DNA from: Euwallacea fornicatus
Taxonomy: Eukaryota; Arthropoda; Insecta; Coleoptera; Curculionidae
DNA: 64,000 bases
NCBI RefSeq assembly: GCF_040115645.1
Contig: NC_089549.1
Coordinates: 806,001 to 870,000, forward strand
Reading direction: 5' to 3'
The translations under genes were made by a program, and so were the position numbers. The notes under the pieces are model-generated. The model had not been told where the DNA came from. It saw nothing but the letters and a program-made list of their open reading frames with translations, and did no database searches. Numbering within the stretch: position 1 is the stretch's first letter; each line of letters begins with the position of its first letter. Below, in pieces: positions 45,101-48,917 of this stretch.

Positions 45101-47099
45101 ATGGAAGAGACGAGGCATAACAACATGCAACTTCTGACTAATATTTTGCCTGAACATGTCGCTCAGCATTATCTGGCTAGTGACAGGAATACCGAGGTAA
45201 TCTGAAAGTTTTGATTTGACAATGGTAGTGCGAACTTTGCAGTTTTTTCTAGGAATTGTTTGCCCAATATCGCCAAAAAGTTGGAGTTCTGTTTGCATCA
45301 ATACCGAACTTCATGGAGTTCTACTCAGAGAACATTAACCAGGGAGTTGAGTGTATGCGTCTCCTAAATGAAATCATCGGTAAGTGCAAAGTTCTGCTTA
45401 CAGAGACCTTTTGTAACACTATTAAAATTATAAAAACTATTGCAAATGTTCATCTCTCACTAAGATGCAGGAATCCACCTTCTACCTTAAGATTCTCAAA
45501 TACTCCAAGAGTATTGCGGATGAGGTTACATGAATCCACTATTCCGTTTCACAATTCCTATTCCGTTTTAATTGGGGTGTGATATATCGATAATTTCACA
45601 TCTTTCCTTTCAGCCGATTTTGATGAGCTCTTAGACGAGGACGGCTACAGCTGCATCGAAAAAATTAAGACAGTGAGTGCCACAGCCACCTACATGGCAG
45701 CTTCAGGGCTAAACCCCATCCCCAAAGTAATTCCAACCCATTTTTCCTTTGAAACGTGCCTTTATGCATATTTCTTCAGGAATCGCTGAAAAACCGCGAT
45801 TGTCTAGAACACCTTTGCGCCCTTGTGGACTACGCAATGTCGATGCGAGAAAAGTTGGATGATATCAACAATAACTCCTTCAATAACTTCGGACTAAGGG
45901 TGGGAGTAGCTTGCGGACCTCTTGTATGCGGGGTTATTGGGGCTCGAAAGCCGGTTTTCGATATTTGGGGAGACACCGTGAATTTGGCTTCTAGGATGGA
46001 TTCCACAGGGGTTATTGGCCATATCCAGGTTCCCAAGGAAACTGCACAAGTACGAATATTTTAGATCTTCAAATTTTTTTCTTAAGGTGGATTTTAGATG
46101 TTGGAGAGTAGAGGATATGAAGTGCAAACCCGGGGTGTAATTGATGTTAAGGGCAAGGGATTGATGGAAACTTATTTTGTAATTGGGAGGCAATGTTCCA
46201 GACCTGCCAGCTTCCAGAGACAGGCCAGCAACTACAGTACTCTAGCTGCAGTTGTCTATGCTTTGGCTCAGACTAGGAAGAAACATACCGGCCATACACG
46301 TAATGGTTTCTAAATGCGTTTTGTAACGATCTGAAAATGGTGCTTTGCAGCTGGAAGTGCTGTCTTGGGCAGAGCAAGAACTCAAGGCAAAAACGACCTT
46401 ACCAGAAAAATCATGAACTATAGTTCCATGAGGGTCACCAACAAAACGTCCGGGGGACCTGTTAGACGCAACACTACCAGAGGAAATCACAAGAACATGC
46501 ACGCCAGGTACTTAAAAAAAAACATTATTTCTTCTAAACTGCTTTCAACTGGATTTTTCTAAGGTCTCAACCGAACATGAGACAAATCGGATCCCAAAAT
46601 CTAGAAACAATGAAGTCTCTGAAATCAATCGACAGGGACATGACTTCGGGTACAATCAACAGAATGACTATCTCACAATCTGCCCCTCACACCCCTGTAT
46701 CTTCCACTAATCATTGTGAAAATTCCCAGTTCAAAGCGGTGCCAAGGTTGCTTTCTGAACCCATTGTAAACAGGTATCACTAATATTGTTAATAGTTATT
46801 AAGGACAGCTTTATTGCGGTTATCTTAGGTCGAGAAGTTCTCCTTCATCCAACCAGAAACGAACCCAAAAAGAGCTAAACAAGACTGTAGTAGATAATCA
46901 AGCTTTAGATAAAACAGATAGTTTAAAACAGAAACTCTCAGAAGCAATAGTACCCATTCATCATTCCCCGAAACATATTTTACGAAGGGAGACCAAATTC
47001 TCCCTGAGGAGCCCGATGGGAAGAAGGGACCCGAAAATGCAACTGGAAGGGAACAATAAGTTAAATAAGGTCCACTCCTTAGATGGAACGCATGTGTAA
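3007..47099 (+). CDS. Membrane adenylate cyclase (class III, 12-TM), 23 exons, closest in feel to AC8/Ac78C
   Basis: Converts ATP to cAMP at the plasma membrane. Exons: 3007-3110, 15805-16015, 16173-16335, 17340-17509, 19220-19418, 20996-21183, 24455-24656, 24719-24868, 24925-25004, 25054-25203, 42368-42507, 42562-42732, 42782-42971, 43024-43328, 44066-44908, 44959-45196, 45253-45379, 45614-45726, 45780-46049, 46098-46299, 46351-46507, 46564-46773, 46829-47099. All junctions are GT-AG and in phase; the sum is 4854 nt (1617 residues). C1 (about 405-620) keeps both metal aspartates (FADIKGFT, LLGDCYYC). C2 (about 1145-1400) keeps the EKIK lysine and the IWGDTVNLASRMDSTG nucleotide-binding stretch, so both halves look catalytic. 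N-terminal and M1 phrases (SLTNSF, YSHRQRQK, YAMLPLPLRW) and DMRIGIHSG suggest the AC8/Ac78C type, while parts of C2 resemble other classes; the ortholog call is therefore tentative. Intron 10 hosts three other genes. Confidence 0.95.
11280..11903 (-). mobile_element. Internally deleted Tc1/mariner-superfamily element with about 130-bp inverted repeats
   Basis: The sequence from 11280 (CAGTGTGAGTCGGG) to about 11412 is repeated in inverted orientation at about 11770-11903 (ending CCCGACTCACCCGG), with few differences. TA dinucleotides flank both ends (11278-11279, 11904-11905). Between the repeats, the minus strand encodes only the last third of a transposase. This includes GRWIGRGGPISWPPRSPDL with the third catalytic Asp, followed by LDYCLWGRFK, and ends at 11468. 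The N-terminal DNA-binding region and the first catalytic residues are missing, so the copy is non-autonomous. The same motif occurs in the elements at 49972-51333 and 58918-59703. Confidence 0.85.
13715..14929 (+). mobile_element. mariner element, mauritiana-like, with 28-bp TIRs
   Basis: The terminal repeats are TTAGGAGTTGGAATTAATTC plus eight more bases on each side, differing at one position out of 28. They are flanked by TA at 13713-13714 and 14930-14931. The length of 1215 bp is normal for mariner. The element lies in cyclase intron 1 in the same orientation as the gene. The well-preserved ends suggest a fairly young insertion even though the transposase frame is broken. Confidence 0.95.
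13819..14826 (+). pseudogene. mariner transposase, frameshifted
   Basis: DD34D transposase in three reading frames. The first part (13819 to about 14350) carries the N-terminal helix-turn-helix region, WVPYEL, and VTGDEKW with the first Asp, ending at WVKPGQ. The second (about 14355-14585) has CIWWDQRGVIYYELL and LRDNARPH with the second Asp. The third (about 14580-14826) has YSPDVAPSDY with the third Asp and ends LPERW. The phrase NPKRRKSWVKPGQ places it near the Mos1/mauritiana group. Two frameshifts, near 14350 and 14585, make it inactive as read. The likely family start is near 13882, upstream of MNESAAEAH. Confidence 0.9.
15805..16335 (+). CDS. Adenylate cyclase exons 2 and 3 (cytosolic N-terminal region)
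   Basis: Exon 2 is 15805-16015 and exon 3 is 16173-16335, separated by a 157-bp intron. They encode residues 35-159, a hydrophilic region with a basic stretch (SKERRRSRLS) and then an acidic, Cys-containing segment. No known domain is evident, which is usual for the variable cyclase N-terminus. The frame continues into exon 4: the last base of exon 3 (C) plus CC at 17340 gives proline, followed by DFASLFKKG. Some sites (RRRSRLS) fit basophilic kinase consensus, which is inference only. Confidence 0.85.
16660..16925 (+). mobile_element. mariner fossil, C-terminal third of transposase
   Basis: Within cyclase intron 3 the + strand reads FPDLAPLD, FRSLHDALNGKTF, DENVRTYTSQFF and then a stop. This matches the end of a mariner transposase, with the third catalytic Asp in the position of the usual SPDLAPSDYHLFRSL motif. 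No terminal repeats were found. It is diverged, and a related fossil lies at about 32440-32720 on the other strand. Confidence 0.75.
17340..17509 (+). CDS. Adenylate cyclase exon 4 (entry to first membrane block)
   Basis: Encodes residues 160-216: DFASLFKKG, GIYWPSLTNSF, LKYSHRQRQK and then the first hydrophobic helix, IIVNIVDLLLK. The pre-helix motif with YSHRQRQK is the conserved juxtamembrane element of the AC8/Ac78C type. The donor after TTGAAG is GTAAGC at 17510, phase 0. Confidence 0.92.
17510..19219. other. Intron 4 of the adenylate cyclase
   Basis: 1.7 kb of AT-rich sequence without a supported gene. Near 18215-18300 there is a short ACAGGGTGG...CATCCTGT pair that may be a small transposon remnant, but the ends match poorly. 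Confidence 0.5.
19220..19418 (+). CDS. Adenylate cyclase exon 5 (M1 transmembrane helices)
   Basis: Encodes residues 216-282. Hydrophobic stretches VALIIVWVA, WSVCCMSINIAVCVLGWW and WAAACTWLLLTIQ form the first helices of M1, separated by the short acidic loop NLDDDNTT. The last base A joins GT of the next exon to make Ser. Confidence 0.92.
20996..21183 (+). CDS. Adenylate cyclase exon 6 (M1 transmembrane helices)
   Basis: Encodes residues 283-345 with VWYVLFIVFVSYAMLPLPL, the signature cyclase M1 phrase, followed by WCIIAGCISALSHVILVIVKV. The acceptor is CTTTTAG and the donor GTAAGT at 21184. The exon ends in phase 0 and joins the exon at 24455. Confidence 0.93.
21184..24454. other. Intron 6 of the adenylate cyclase
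   Basis: 3.3 kb, AT-rich. Short ORFs such as 21659-21856 show no recognisable motif and no support. A short CA run lies near 23340-23350. No transposon ends were identified. Confidence 0.5.
24455..25203 (+). CDS. Adenylate cyclase exons 7-10 (end of M1 and first half of C1)
   Basis: Four exons (24455-24656, 24719-24868, 24925-25004, 25054-25203) separated by introns of 62, 56 and 49 bp encode residues 345-539. They carry the last M1 helix (ANIILYLCVNTVGMY), the linker DRSQRKAFLETHRSMDTRYR, then C1: VLPDFVAKEMI, HQFHKIYIHRYEDVSILFAD, KGFT, the ELFARFDKLAA helix, and LLGDCYYCVSGLP. Both metal-binding aspartates (in FADIKGFT and LLGDCYYC) are present. The block ends at KDIRTKTQ, where the 17-kb intron interrupts the catalytic domain. 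Confidence 0.97.
25794..27740 (+). CDS. EcKL-type kinase 1 (ecdysteroid kinase-like), double-domain, 648 aa
   Basis: Single-exon gene nested in the cyclase intron. EcKL proteins are choline-kinase-fold enzymes implicated in phosphorylating ecdysteroids or xenobiotics; the substrate here cannot be told. The C-terminal kinase unit (about 235-640) has NGHLGEYFHL, a lysine strand (FTKILM), VLEDLGGLGYKGL, LAKFHSAG, the catalytic HGD (483-485, NHGDMYVGNML), DFQ from 508, then PPCFELMFFIY. The first about 230 residues are an eroded copy of the same fold: MPFAYDALLYIFSLSDEKFRQ (about 150-170) matches the region after DFQ, but no HGD or DFQ precedes it. Typical EcKLs are about 400 residues, so this is about 240 longer. 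The N-terminus is His-rich. AATAAA lies at 27778-27783. Confidence 0.93.
   Translation: MENHHHHQNTLDLLPASSHMRTMQKEDCCVSGKEIVKDLEILQRNNLQHLKIVLRSLAKLQGDLVEPQKIFEYSVNDVADRVLCSDLFNSLGQCRTTEVLETVQNKLNELLQTQVLVKSLWRAGNRNVCLSADRKKAIFLNAVSDNNHLMPFAYDALLYIFSLSDEKFRQKHFEQLISFYFNSLREATKRLEKLSEAHAELQIRNLLPVVKFTVADTTKDPEMLTNIHNFLKYPQLHQEDIYEIVKNKLCSDDFELLNFRFVPLNEKNGHLGEYFHLFVKTKFQNRLQEFTVFTKILMATAEIFKNVIDTGVGKKEHFFYTTLLTLYKKMGLHDFLDFAPQCYLVRHYGIVLEDLGGLGYKGLKPNMILELEGLKLIMEKLAKFHSAGMIVEELIKKETGKEFRFDQEYEEYLKESFLVYESNLKKLFDGAIIALLHVAKKLPELTESLGMSEPELEVTFTNFYLNMFSKIKTSTKIRNVINHGDMYVGNMLLKTDQNGSPVRAILVDFQLLRYIPPCFELMFFIYVSSTKSTRTNHLTELLDHYYNCFADNLKQFDLDLTAILPRKDFEDEVNRIKSASIVNAFFYAHIIHSDPDLREEITRCKDQAQYYMDDHRDKFVEVAWSDEHYRGFLRMLMEDIVEMIKRGY
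27778..27783 (+). terminator. Poly(A) signal AATAAA of EcKL 1
   Basis: AATAAA 38 bases after the TAA stop of the first EcKL gene. The Tc1-type transposon begins at 27793, so the normal cleavage position 10-30 nt downstream would fall inside the transposon's left inverted repeat. Confidence 0.7.
27793..29196 (+). mobile_element. Tc1-type transposon with about 95-bp inverted repeats
   Basis: The left end CACTCACTCTAG... and the right end ...GACAGTGAGTG are inverted copies over about 95 bp, sharing CACCCAGTAATACTAA and AGTCTTGTGACTTTGGCAAA. TA flanks both ends (27791-27792, 29197-29198). Length is 1404 bp. It sits between EcKL 1 and EcKL 2 inside the cyclase intron. Confidence 0.95.
28036..29060 (+). 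pseudogene. Tc1-like transposase, broken
   Basis: Begins MPPVRQSRNFSHVSDFDRGR with a paired-type helix-turn-helix (SFREIARRTNRNRDTIARIW), then VFSDESRF with the first catalytic Asp. After about 28545 the frame shifts and a TGA interrupts the region before LTPGVMAWGAM. A further shift precedes the DNARP-like block near 28790, which holds the second Asp. WPARSPDLCPIEH follows, where the third acidic residue is the Glu, and then NNVDDLRHYLEVAWNEI. At least three lesions make it non-functional as read. Confidence 0.88.
29199..30383. other. Spacer between the Tc1 element and EcKL 2
   Basis: About 1.2 kb, AT-rich, with no supported coding sequence. It should contain the promoter of EcKL 2; no convincing TATA box at a sensible distance was seen. 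Confidence 0.4.
30384..32207 (+). CDS. EcKL-type kinase 2, double-domain, 607 aa
   Basis: Second single-exon EcKL gene in the intron. The C-terminal kinase unit has INQEDIYVVARNKL, NGHLGDYFRLH, FFAKFLT, VLDDMSQDGFVGL, LAKFHSCSI, the HGD motif (442-444, CHGDVYVANMLF), DFQ from 467 and CPPTQDLLFFLY. The N-terminal part is again an eroded copy: VPSSYEVLGLIF followed by TNEKFRQAHLHKLLDLFYN mirrors the post-DFQ region of the C-terminal unit, without catalytic motifs. This is the shortest of the three; its degenerate half has lost most of the N-lobe. Catalytic residues of the second unit look intact. Substrate unknown. Confidence 0.92.
   Translation: MERPSNSCLKNVATVDNLLTLVKDIARGQANEISDEDTKKTCELRFKDATSVATSSHFFDSLDKEVVKREVESLLAALEGIAADGFLVKNHGIKKTYVPSSYEVLGLIFAQTNEKFRQAHLHKLLDLFYNELQINLELNGSKLQLNRSRFDFEVKTLLPLVKLEILHDLIESTTDNDRISELVSNITNFFNNPRINQEDIYVVARNKLGSNSFDLNSYELIQMDQRNGHLGDYFRLHMEINRGGDDEKLTFFAKFLTPKSEFMKNFLKYGPSMKEDFFYMILLPKLEEAGLGQLIDFAPNCYFSRVDDVLVLDDMSQDGFVGLTPNIKLEFDALKLAVQGLAKFHSCSIILEEILTQKRGSDVRLNEIYEPYLKEVAFTEDLDHIPLMQTVFESCILHCLSKFTDIRGQYSDEELARKVTKGFALLLEKVKPSQKFRNVICHGDVYVANMLFKFNGQGNCLDFKLIDFQILRYCPPTQDLLFFLYQNSLKSVLDVHFEELICEYYNALSSHLAKYNVDINNIYPRETFDQCLNYMKPEGVCHALCYSPMQTLDPEMREKMIQSDAEIEKMMVEPVSLIDWGLKDEYYEKVLRGLCEHFIGLCDKGLL
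32321..32336 (+). terminator. Poly(A) signals of EcKL 2
   Basis: Two AATAAA hexamers (32321-32326 and 32331-32336), about 115 bases after the stop of EcKL 2. Confidence 0.65.
32440..32720 (-). mobile_element. mariner fossil, C-terminal third of transposase
   Basis: On the minus strand the sequence reads SPDLVPSDYH with the third catalytic Asp, then (after a shift) RSLQNALNGK-like sequence, and a shifted FAEKMKLLQK continuation with stops. It is a diverged remnant lying 100-400 bp after EcKL 2, and related to the fossil at 16660-16925. No inverted repeats found. Confidence 0.7.
32721..35990. other. Intergenic/intronic spacer, no gene recognised
   Basis: 3.3 kb of AT-rich DNA. Near 33180-33250 a phrase (CAAATATCTCGTAAACC) resembles one near 43920 and is typical of transposon flanks. 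A small perfect hairpin, GTGGAGGC / GCCTCCAC with a 13-nt loop, lies at about 34684-34713. A TATA-like GTATAAAAG lies about 40 bp before it. A dinucleotide/tetranucleotide run (TATATA...GTATGTATG) occupies about 35825-35860. Short ORFs lack motifs. Confidence 0.45.
35991..37665 (+). mobile_element. Tc1-type transposon with about 225-bp inverted repeats
   Basis: The left repeat (35991-36216) starts CAGTGACTCGCATTAATATT. The right repeat (37442-37665) is its inverted copy, ending ATTAATGCGAGTCACCG. They match over nearly the whole length, down to GCTATCGCAAAAA near the inner edge. TA follows the right end (37666-37667); the left flank is TATATG, so the left TA is altered. Total length 1675 bp, of which more than a quarter is inverted repeat. 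Confidence 0.93.
36328..37381 (+). pseudogene. Tc1-like transposase, broken
   Basis: Opens with a probable start at MKRKGKNISFGIRQ and a helix-turn-helix (SYREIGNLSSTSKSTVGDII), followed by CVIFADEKKFDIFG with the first Asp. The frame stops at 36877-36879. Later blocks are readable: GGSVMVWGRT, RDNDPKRKSRLVREYLL with the second Asp, and PPARSPDLNPIENLWEFL with the third acidic residue, ending at a TAA at about 37379. Stops (for example after NLNNF) and shifts separate the blocks, so this copy is inactive as read. Confidence 0.88.
37666..38814. other. Spacer upstream of EcKL 3 with a GC-richer patch
   Basis: The stretch 37740-38370 is less AT-rich than its surroundings and carries overlapping ORFs on both strands (for example 37751-38065 minus and 37922-38209 plus). 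The minus strand at 38096-38278 has several cysteines (CHSTSSADKCAVCGDSTVYV). I recognise no family; it could be an old transposon or a gene remnant. Confidence 0.4.
38815..38824 (+). promoter_or_regulatory. TATA box of EcKL 3
   Basis: TATATATAAA lies 60 bp before the ATG at 38884. An insect-type start site about 30 bp downstream (near 38845-38855) would give a leader of about 30-40 nt. This makes an own promoter for the nested gene plausible. Confidence 0.6.
38884..41022 (+). CDS. EcKL-type kinase 3, double-domain, 712 aa
   Basis: The longest of the three intronic EcKL genes, single exon, with a TATA box 60 bp upstream. The C-terminal unit has INQEDIYEVLKNYL, NGHLGEYFHLD, VFLKVLV, VLEDLSRTGYQSL, LARFHASSI, HGD (546-548, LHGDMYLGNILI), DFQ from 571 and GPPSLELLCCIY. 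The N-terminal unit is the best preserved degenerate copy of the trio. It has an N-lobe-like strand (NRFLLVKV, about 52-59), then SYWTPRTNLLIK (183-194) where HGD should be and FFNFIS (from 202) where DFQ should be. These are followed by LPPAYDALMYLF and SDEAFRQRHFADLMSFYFE. Spacing between the lost motifs (about 21 residues) is close to that of the intact unit (25). The N-half is therefore a pseudokinase-like unit. Confidence 0.94.
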   Translation: MNYEPFSLENIESALGGILVDGGEKVYDIRKISEIKYALEVRSGTGGVVGRNRFLLVKVPSELKGESHVGPMGEKPVFQLPSTANGPFSAFYHDALQENFREPKFNSVEDIKTILLGVSEYQRKFIENPLNRSSDVDIKKTACSVIEKLGLTREQTNVERAVTWLERELNKLVKTEDELLVPSYWTPRTNLLIKDDNSDSVFFNFISETKLLPPAYDALMYLFSFSDEAFRQRHFADLMSFYFEAANKASSKLTRTYNERQMRVLLPLVKFEQAASSPEPGRDLAVNISNFLDHYIINQEDIYEVLKNYLSTTDYKLVNYSLQPLSERNGHLGEYFHLDIAADHQGSIQHIQVFLKVLVTPVESLQAFVCNGPGKIEDFFYNILCRLYVENGLGNLLDVAPKCYLSRVNWFMVLEDLSRTGYQSLKLNTVLDHEEIGAIVSKLARFHASSIVFEELSSQKSGKEIRMNEIFSEYIGYFMEKLQDDFSVIETFIESSRKGLHYIIDKCEDITRKLNMSREELKEKSNKVFLTLMERPSTKLRKVLLHGDMYLGNILIKPRKNSDPTQAMLIDFQMLYYGPPSLELLCCIYTLSTKDMRNRHLQSLIDRYYNEVHAVLVDFSLDPEELFPRDLFDHDIKVNIPVGLIQGIGYTQVTQIDPDFRDEIMHDDAKMKYFLQDHRDELIESSWNNEQYKNFARGLMEDLVDLIENEYS
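41750..41955. repeat. Dispersed repeat, copy 1
   Basis: Shares AAACACATTTTT.CA.A.TA and the later GGCCGTAGC.CCTTA, ATATTCAA and GATCCGATAGTTC-like blocks, in the same order, with 51405-51592. It ends in CACCCTGTATA, the typical ACAGGGTG-type transposon terminus in reverse. Probably a non-autonomous DNA element. Confidence 0.65.
42235..42280. repeat. GCT/CTG trinucleotide-rich tract
   Basis: An imperfect GCT run (CTGCTGCTGCTGCTGATGCTGCTG) starts about 130 bp and ends about 90 bp before the acceptor of cyclase exon 11. The surrounding 110-codon ORF reads poly-Ala and has no other sign of being coding. Confidence 0.7.
42368..43328 (+). CDS. Adenylate cyclase exons 11-14 (end of C1, C1b linker, first M2 helix)
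   Basis: Exons 42368-42507, 42562-42732, 42782-42971 and 43024-43328, with introns of about 50 bp, encode residues 540-807. They complete C1 (LDMRIGIHSGAVLCGVLGLR, KWQFDIWS, LANHMESGG, QVHISEATYQRL) and then the C1b region. That region is Ser/Thr/Pro-rich (STPKTPITPSFSSSQPP) and then basic/acidic. It ends with the first M2 helix CCYIIWIFIVIIQFIISL. The exon at 43024 ends in phase 2 at a GTAAGT that directly abuts a transposon remnant. Confidence 0.96.
43336..43846 (-). mobile_element. Decayed Tc1/mariner-type element in cyclase intron 14
   Basis: The minus strand reads VILLRENARLYSATQIKESL, a degenerate block carrying the position of the second catalytic Asp, then YSPDLAPSDF with the third, with frameshifts and stops. 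Imperfect ends, CGAGGGATATTTG at the left and TGAGGACTATTTT (reverse complement) at the right, are flanked by TA (43334-43335 and 43847-43848). The left TA overlaps position +6 of the intron, so the element sits against the splice donor without destroying GTAAGT. Confidence 0.7.
44066..44908 (+). CDS. Adenylate cyclase exon 15 (M2 helices with a long extracellular loop)
   Basis: The largest exon, residues 808-1088. It has helices IWLMIVVSIVLTAALVLVM and TAFICILVIIMSLSSSVSL. A predicted extracellular loop of about 155 residues (about 876-1030) follows, then the helices IVFTWVLCMIALATALKLYY and LVKLLLTLIMVSVYTILILV. The loop is much longer than in the mammalian cyclases I know. It holds about nine N-X-S/T sequons and the dibasic motif RSKRS (residues 993-997, 44619-44633), which fits the furin consensus RXKR. 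Confidence 0.95.
44959..46299 (+). CDS. Adenylate cyclase exons 16-20 (last M2 helix and C2 catalytic domain)
   Basis: Exons 44959-45196, 45253-45379, 45614-45726, 45780-46049 and 46098-46299 encode residues 1089-1405. Order: the twelfth helix (MLILLGVFLIMVAY), RLDFLWKQQAERE, NILPEHVAQHYL, KVGVLFASIPNF, NQGVECMRLLNEII, EKIKT with the adenine-contacting Lys, and YMAASGLNP. Then come SFNNFGLRVGVACGPLV, GVIGARKPVFDIWG and VNLASRMDSTGV with the catalytic Asn and Arg, KGKGLMETYFVIG and TLAAVVYALAQTR. Between EKIK and YMAAS the usual TIGST is replaced by TVSATAT, two residues longer. Confidence 0.97.
46351..47099 (+). CDS. Adenylate cyclase exons 21-23 (C-terminal tail and stop)
   Basis: Exons 46351-46507, 46564-46773 and 46829-47099 encode residues 1406-1617, a hydrophilic tail rich in Arg, Ser, Asn and Lys with no known domain. 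The basic stretches and repeated R-x-x-S-like sites suggest a regulatory, possibly phosphorylated tail, which is inference. The TAA stop is at 47097-47099. The frame is held across all three junctions, which supports the tail as real coding sequence despite low complexity. Confidence 0.9.
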
Positions 47100-47190
47100 T
47101 TATTTACTTTATTATGTGTTTACGTGAGCTCTATTTTTCTTATACATTGGTGTACGTCATTGTTTAGCAACTTATAGTGGCTCATTATTC

Positions 47191-47196
47191 AATAAA
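47191..47196 (+). terminator. Poly(A) signal AATAAA of the adenylate cyclase
   Basis: AATAAA about 90 bases after the stop codon, consistent with a short 3' UTR ending near 47215. Confidence 0.65.
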
Positions 47197-47661
47197 TAGT
47201 TCGTTAAGAAATTTATCATTTTATCCAGTGAAGATAGATTTTATCACAATTGCCAATTAGTAGCATCGAGGGATAAATATGTGATATGAGGAAGAAGTCG
47301 GAGTTTCACTCACTCAAACTTAATAAGTATTTAGTAAATGATATGTAAAAAAGTGGAGGAACTCACTGAAATCCATATATGCATATATTTTTTTACTAAC
47401 ACCATCTTTTTGCATTCAAGATTCCAATAGCTTGTTCGAAATGGCCCTTGTTATTGATTGTTTGAAAAGACATATAAACAATCATTTTTATAGACGTCCT
47501 GCTTTTAGAAGTTTAAAAAATTCTTAAAGAGTATATGAGTATTCAGGTATGTACAACATCTTTTTTTTTCCCTTACTGGTGGCACCACTTAAATACCATA
47601 AGCAGCACTAGTTCAACAAGAATAGATTCCTCCATAGTACAACTACTTGCTTGGCTAACTG

Positions 47662-48917
47662 TAACTAGATGAAGCAAAAAAAGAATTAAAGATTTTTTTC
47701 TGGAAAAAATAATATTTAAATCAGTTTAGTGTAGATGGAGAAACCAAAAAAAATTACAGGAATTTTTCCGGGGAAAAACATTAGTTGCTTGAGTCAAATA
47801 CAGATGGCGAAAGCCAAAAATTACAGGAATTTTTTCGAGGAAAAACACTAGTTGCGTCGGTGAAGTATAGATGGCGCCACGCAAAAATTACAGGAATTTT
47901 TTCGGGGAAAAACACTAGCTGGTTGGGTGAAGTACAGATGGCGCCACGCAGAAATTACAGGAATTTTTTCGGGGAAAAACTTTAGTTGCATAGGTGAAGT
48001 ACAGATGGCGCCACGCAGAAATTACAGGAATTTTTTCGGGGAAAAACACTAGCTGGTTGGGTGAAGTACAGATGGCGCCACGCAGAAATTACAGGAATTT
48101 TTTCGGGGAAAAACACTAGTTGCGTAGGTGAAGTACAGATGGCGCCACTCAAAAATTACAGGAATTTTTTCGGGGAAAAACACTAGCTGGTTGGGTGAAG
48201 TACAGATGGCGCCACGCAGAAATTACAGGAATTTTTTCGGGGAAAAACACTAGCTGGTTGGGTGAAGTACAGATGGCGCCACGCAGAAATTACAGGAATT
48301 TTTTCGGGGAAAAACACTAGTTGCGTAGGTGAAGTACAGATGGCGCCACTCAAAAATTACAGGAATTTTTTCGGGGAAAAACACTAGCTGGTTGGGTGAA
48401 GTACAGATGGCGCCACGCAGAAATTACAGGAATTTTTTCGGGGAAAAACACTAGCTGGTTGGGTGAAGTACAGATGGCGCCACGCAGAAATTACAGGAAT
48501 TTTTTCGGGGAAAAACACTAGTTGCGTCGGTGAAGTACAGATGACGCCACCCAGAAATTACAGGAATTTTTTCGGGGAAAAACTTTAGTTGCATAGGTGA
48601 AGTACAGATGGCGCCACCCAGAAATTACAGGAATTTTTTCGGGGAAAAACACTAGTTGCGTCGGTGAAGTACAGATGACGCCACCCAGAAATTACAGGAA
48701 TTTTTTCGGTGAAAAACTTTAGTTGCGTAGGTGAAGTACAGATAGCGCCACCCAGAAATTAGAAGAATTTTTTCGTGGAAAAACTTTAGTTGCGTAAGTG
48801 AAGTACAGATGGCGTCAGCCAAAAATTACAGGAATTTTTTCCTGAAAATATACTATTTACGCTGGCAGATTGTAGATGGAACCGTCAAAAAAAGTTGTAG
48901 AATTTTGCTGTTGTATA
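47662..48917. repeat. Minisatellite, 67-bp unit, about 19 copies with higher-order structure
   Basis: Tandem units of the form GAAGTACAGATGGCGCCACG...CAGAAATTACAGGAATTTTT...CGGGGAAAAACACTAG plus a variable tail (CTGGTTGGGT, TTGCGTAGGT, TTGCGTCGGT or TTGCATAGGT). The central copies (about 47865-48540) are nearly identical; copies at both edges are decayed. In the centre, three unit variants recur in fixed order, a 201-bp higher-order repeat seen about 2.7 times; the 3' third alternates two variants. Ten or eleven units carry ATGGCGCCA intact. The array is contiguous, with no spacers. Confidence 0.97.

Noticed and set aside
47662..48917. CRISPR array
   Set aside because: The units are contiguous 67-bp tandem copies without unique spacers, in a eukaryotic genome.
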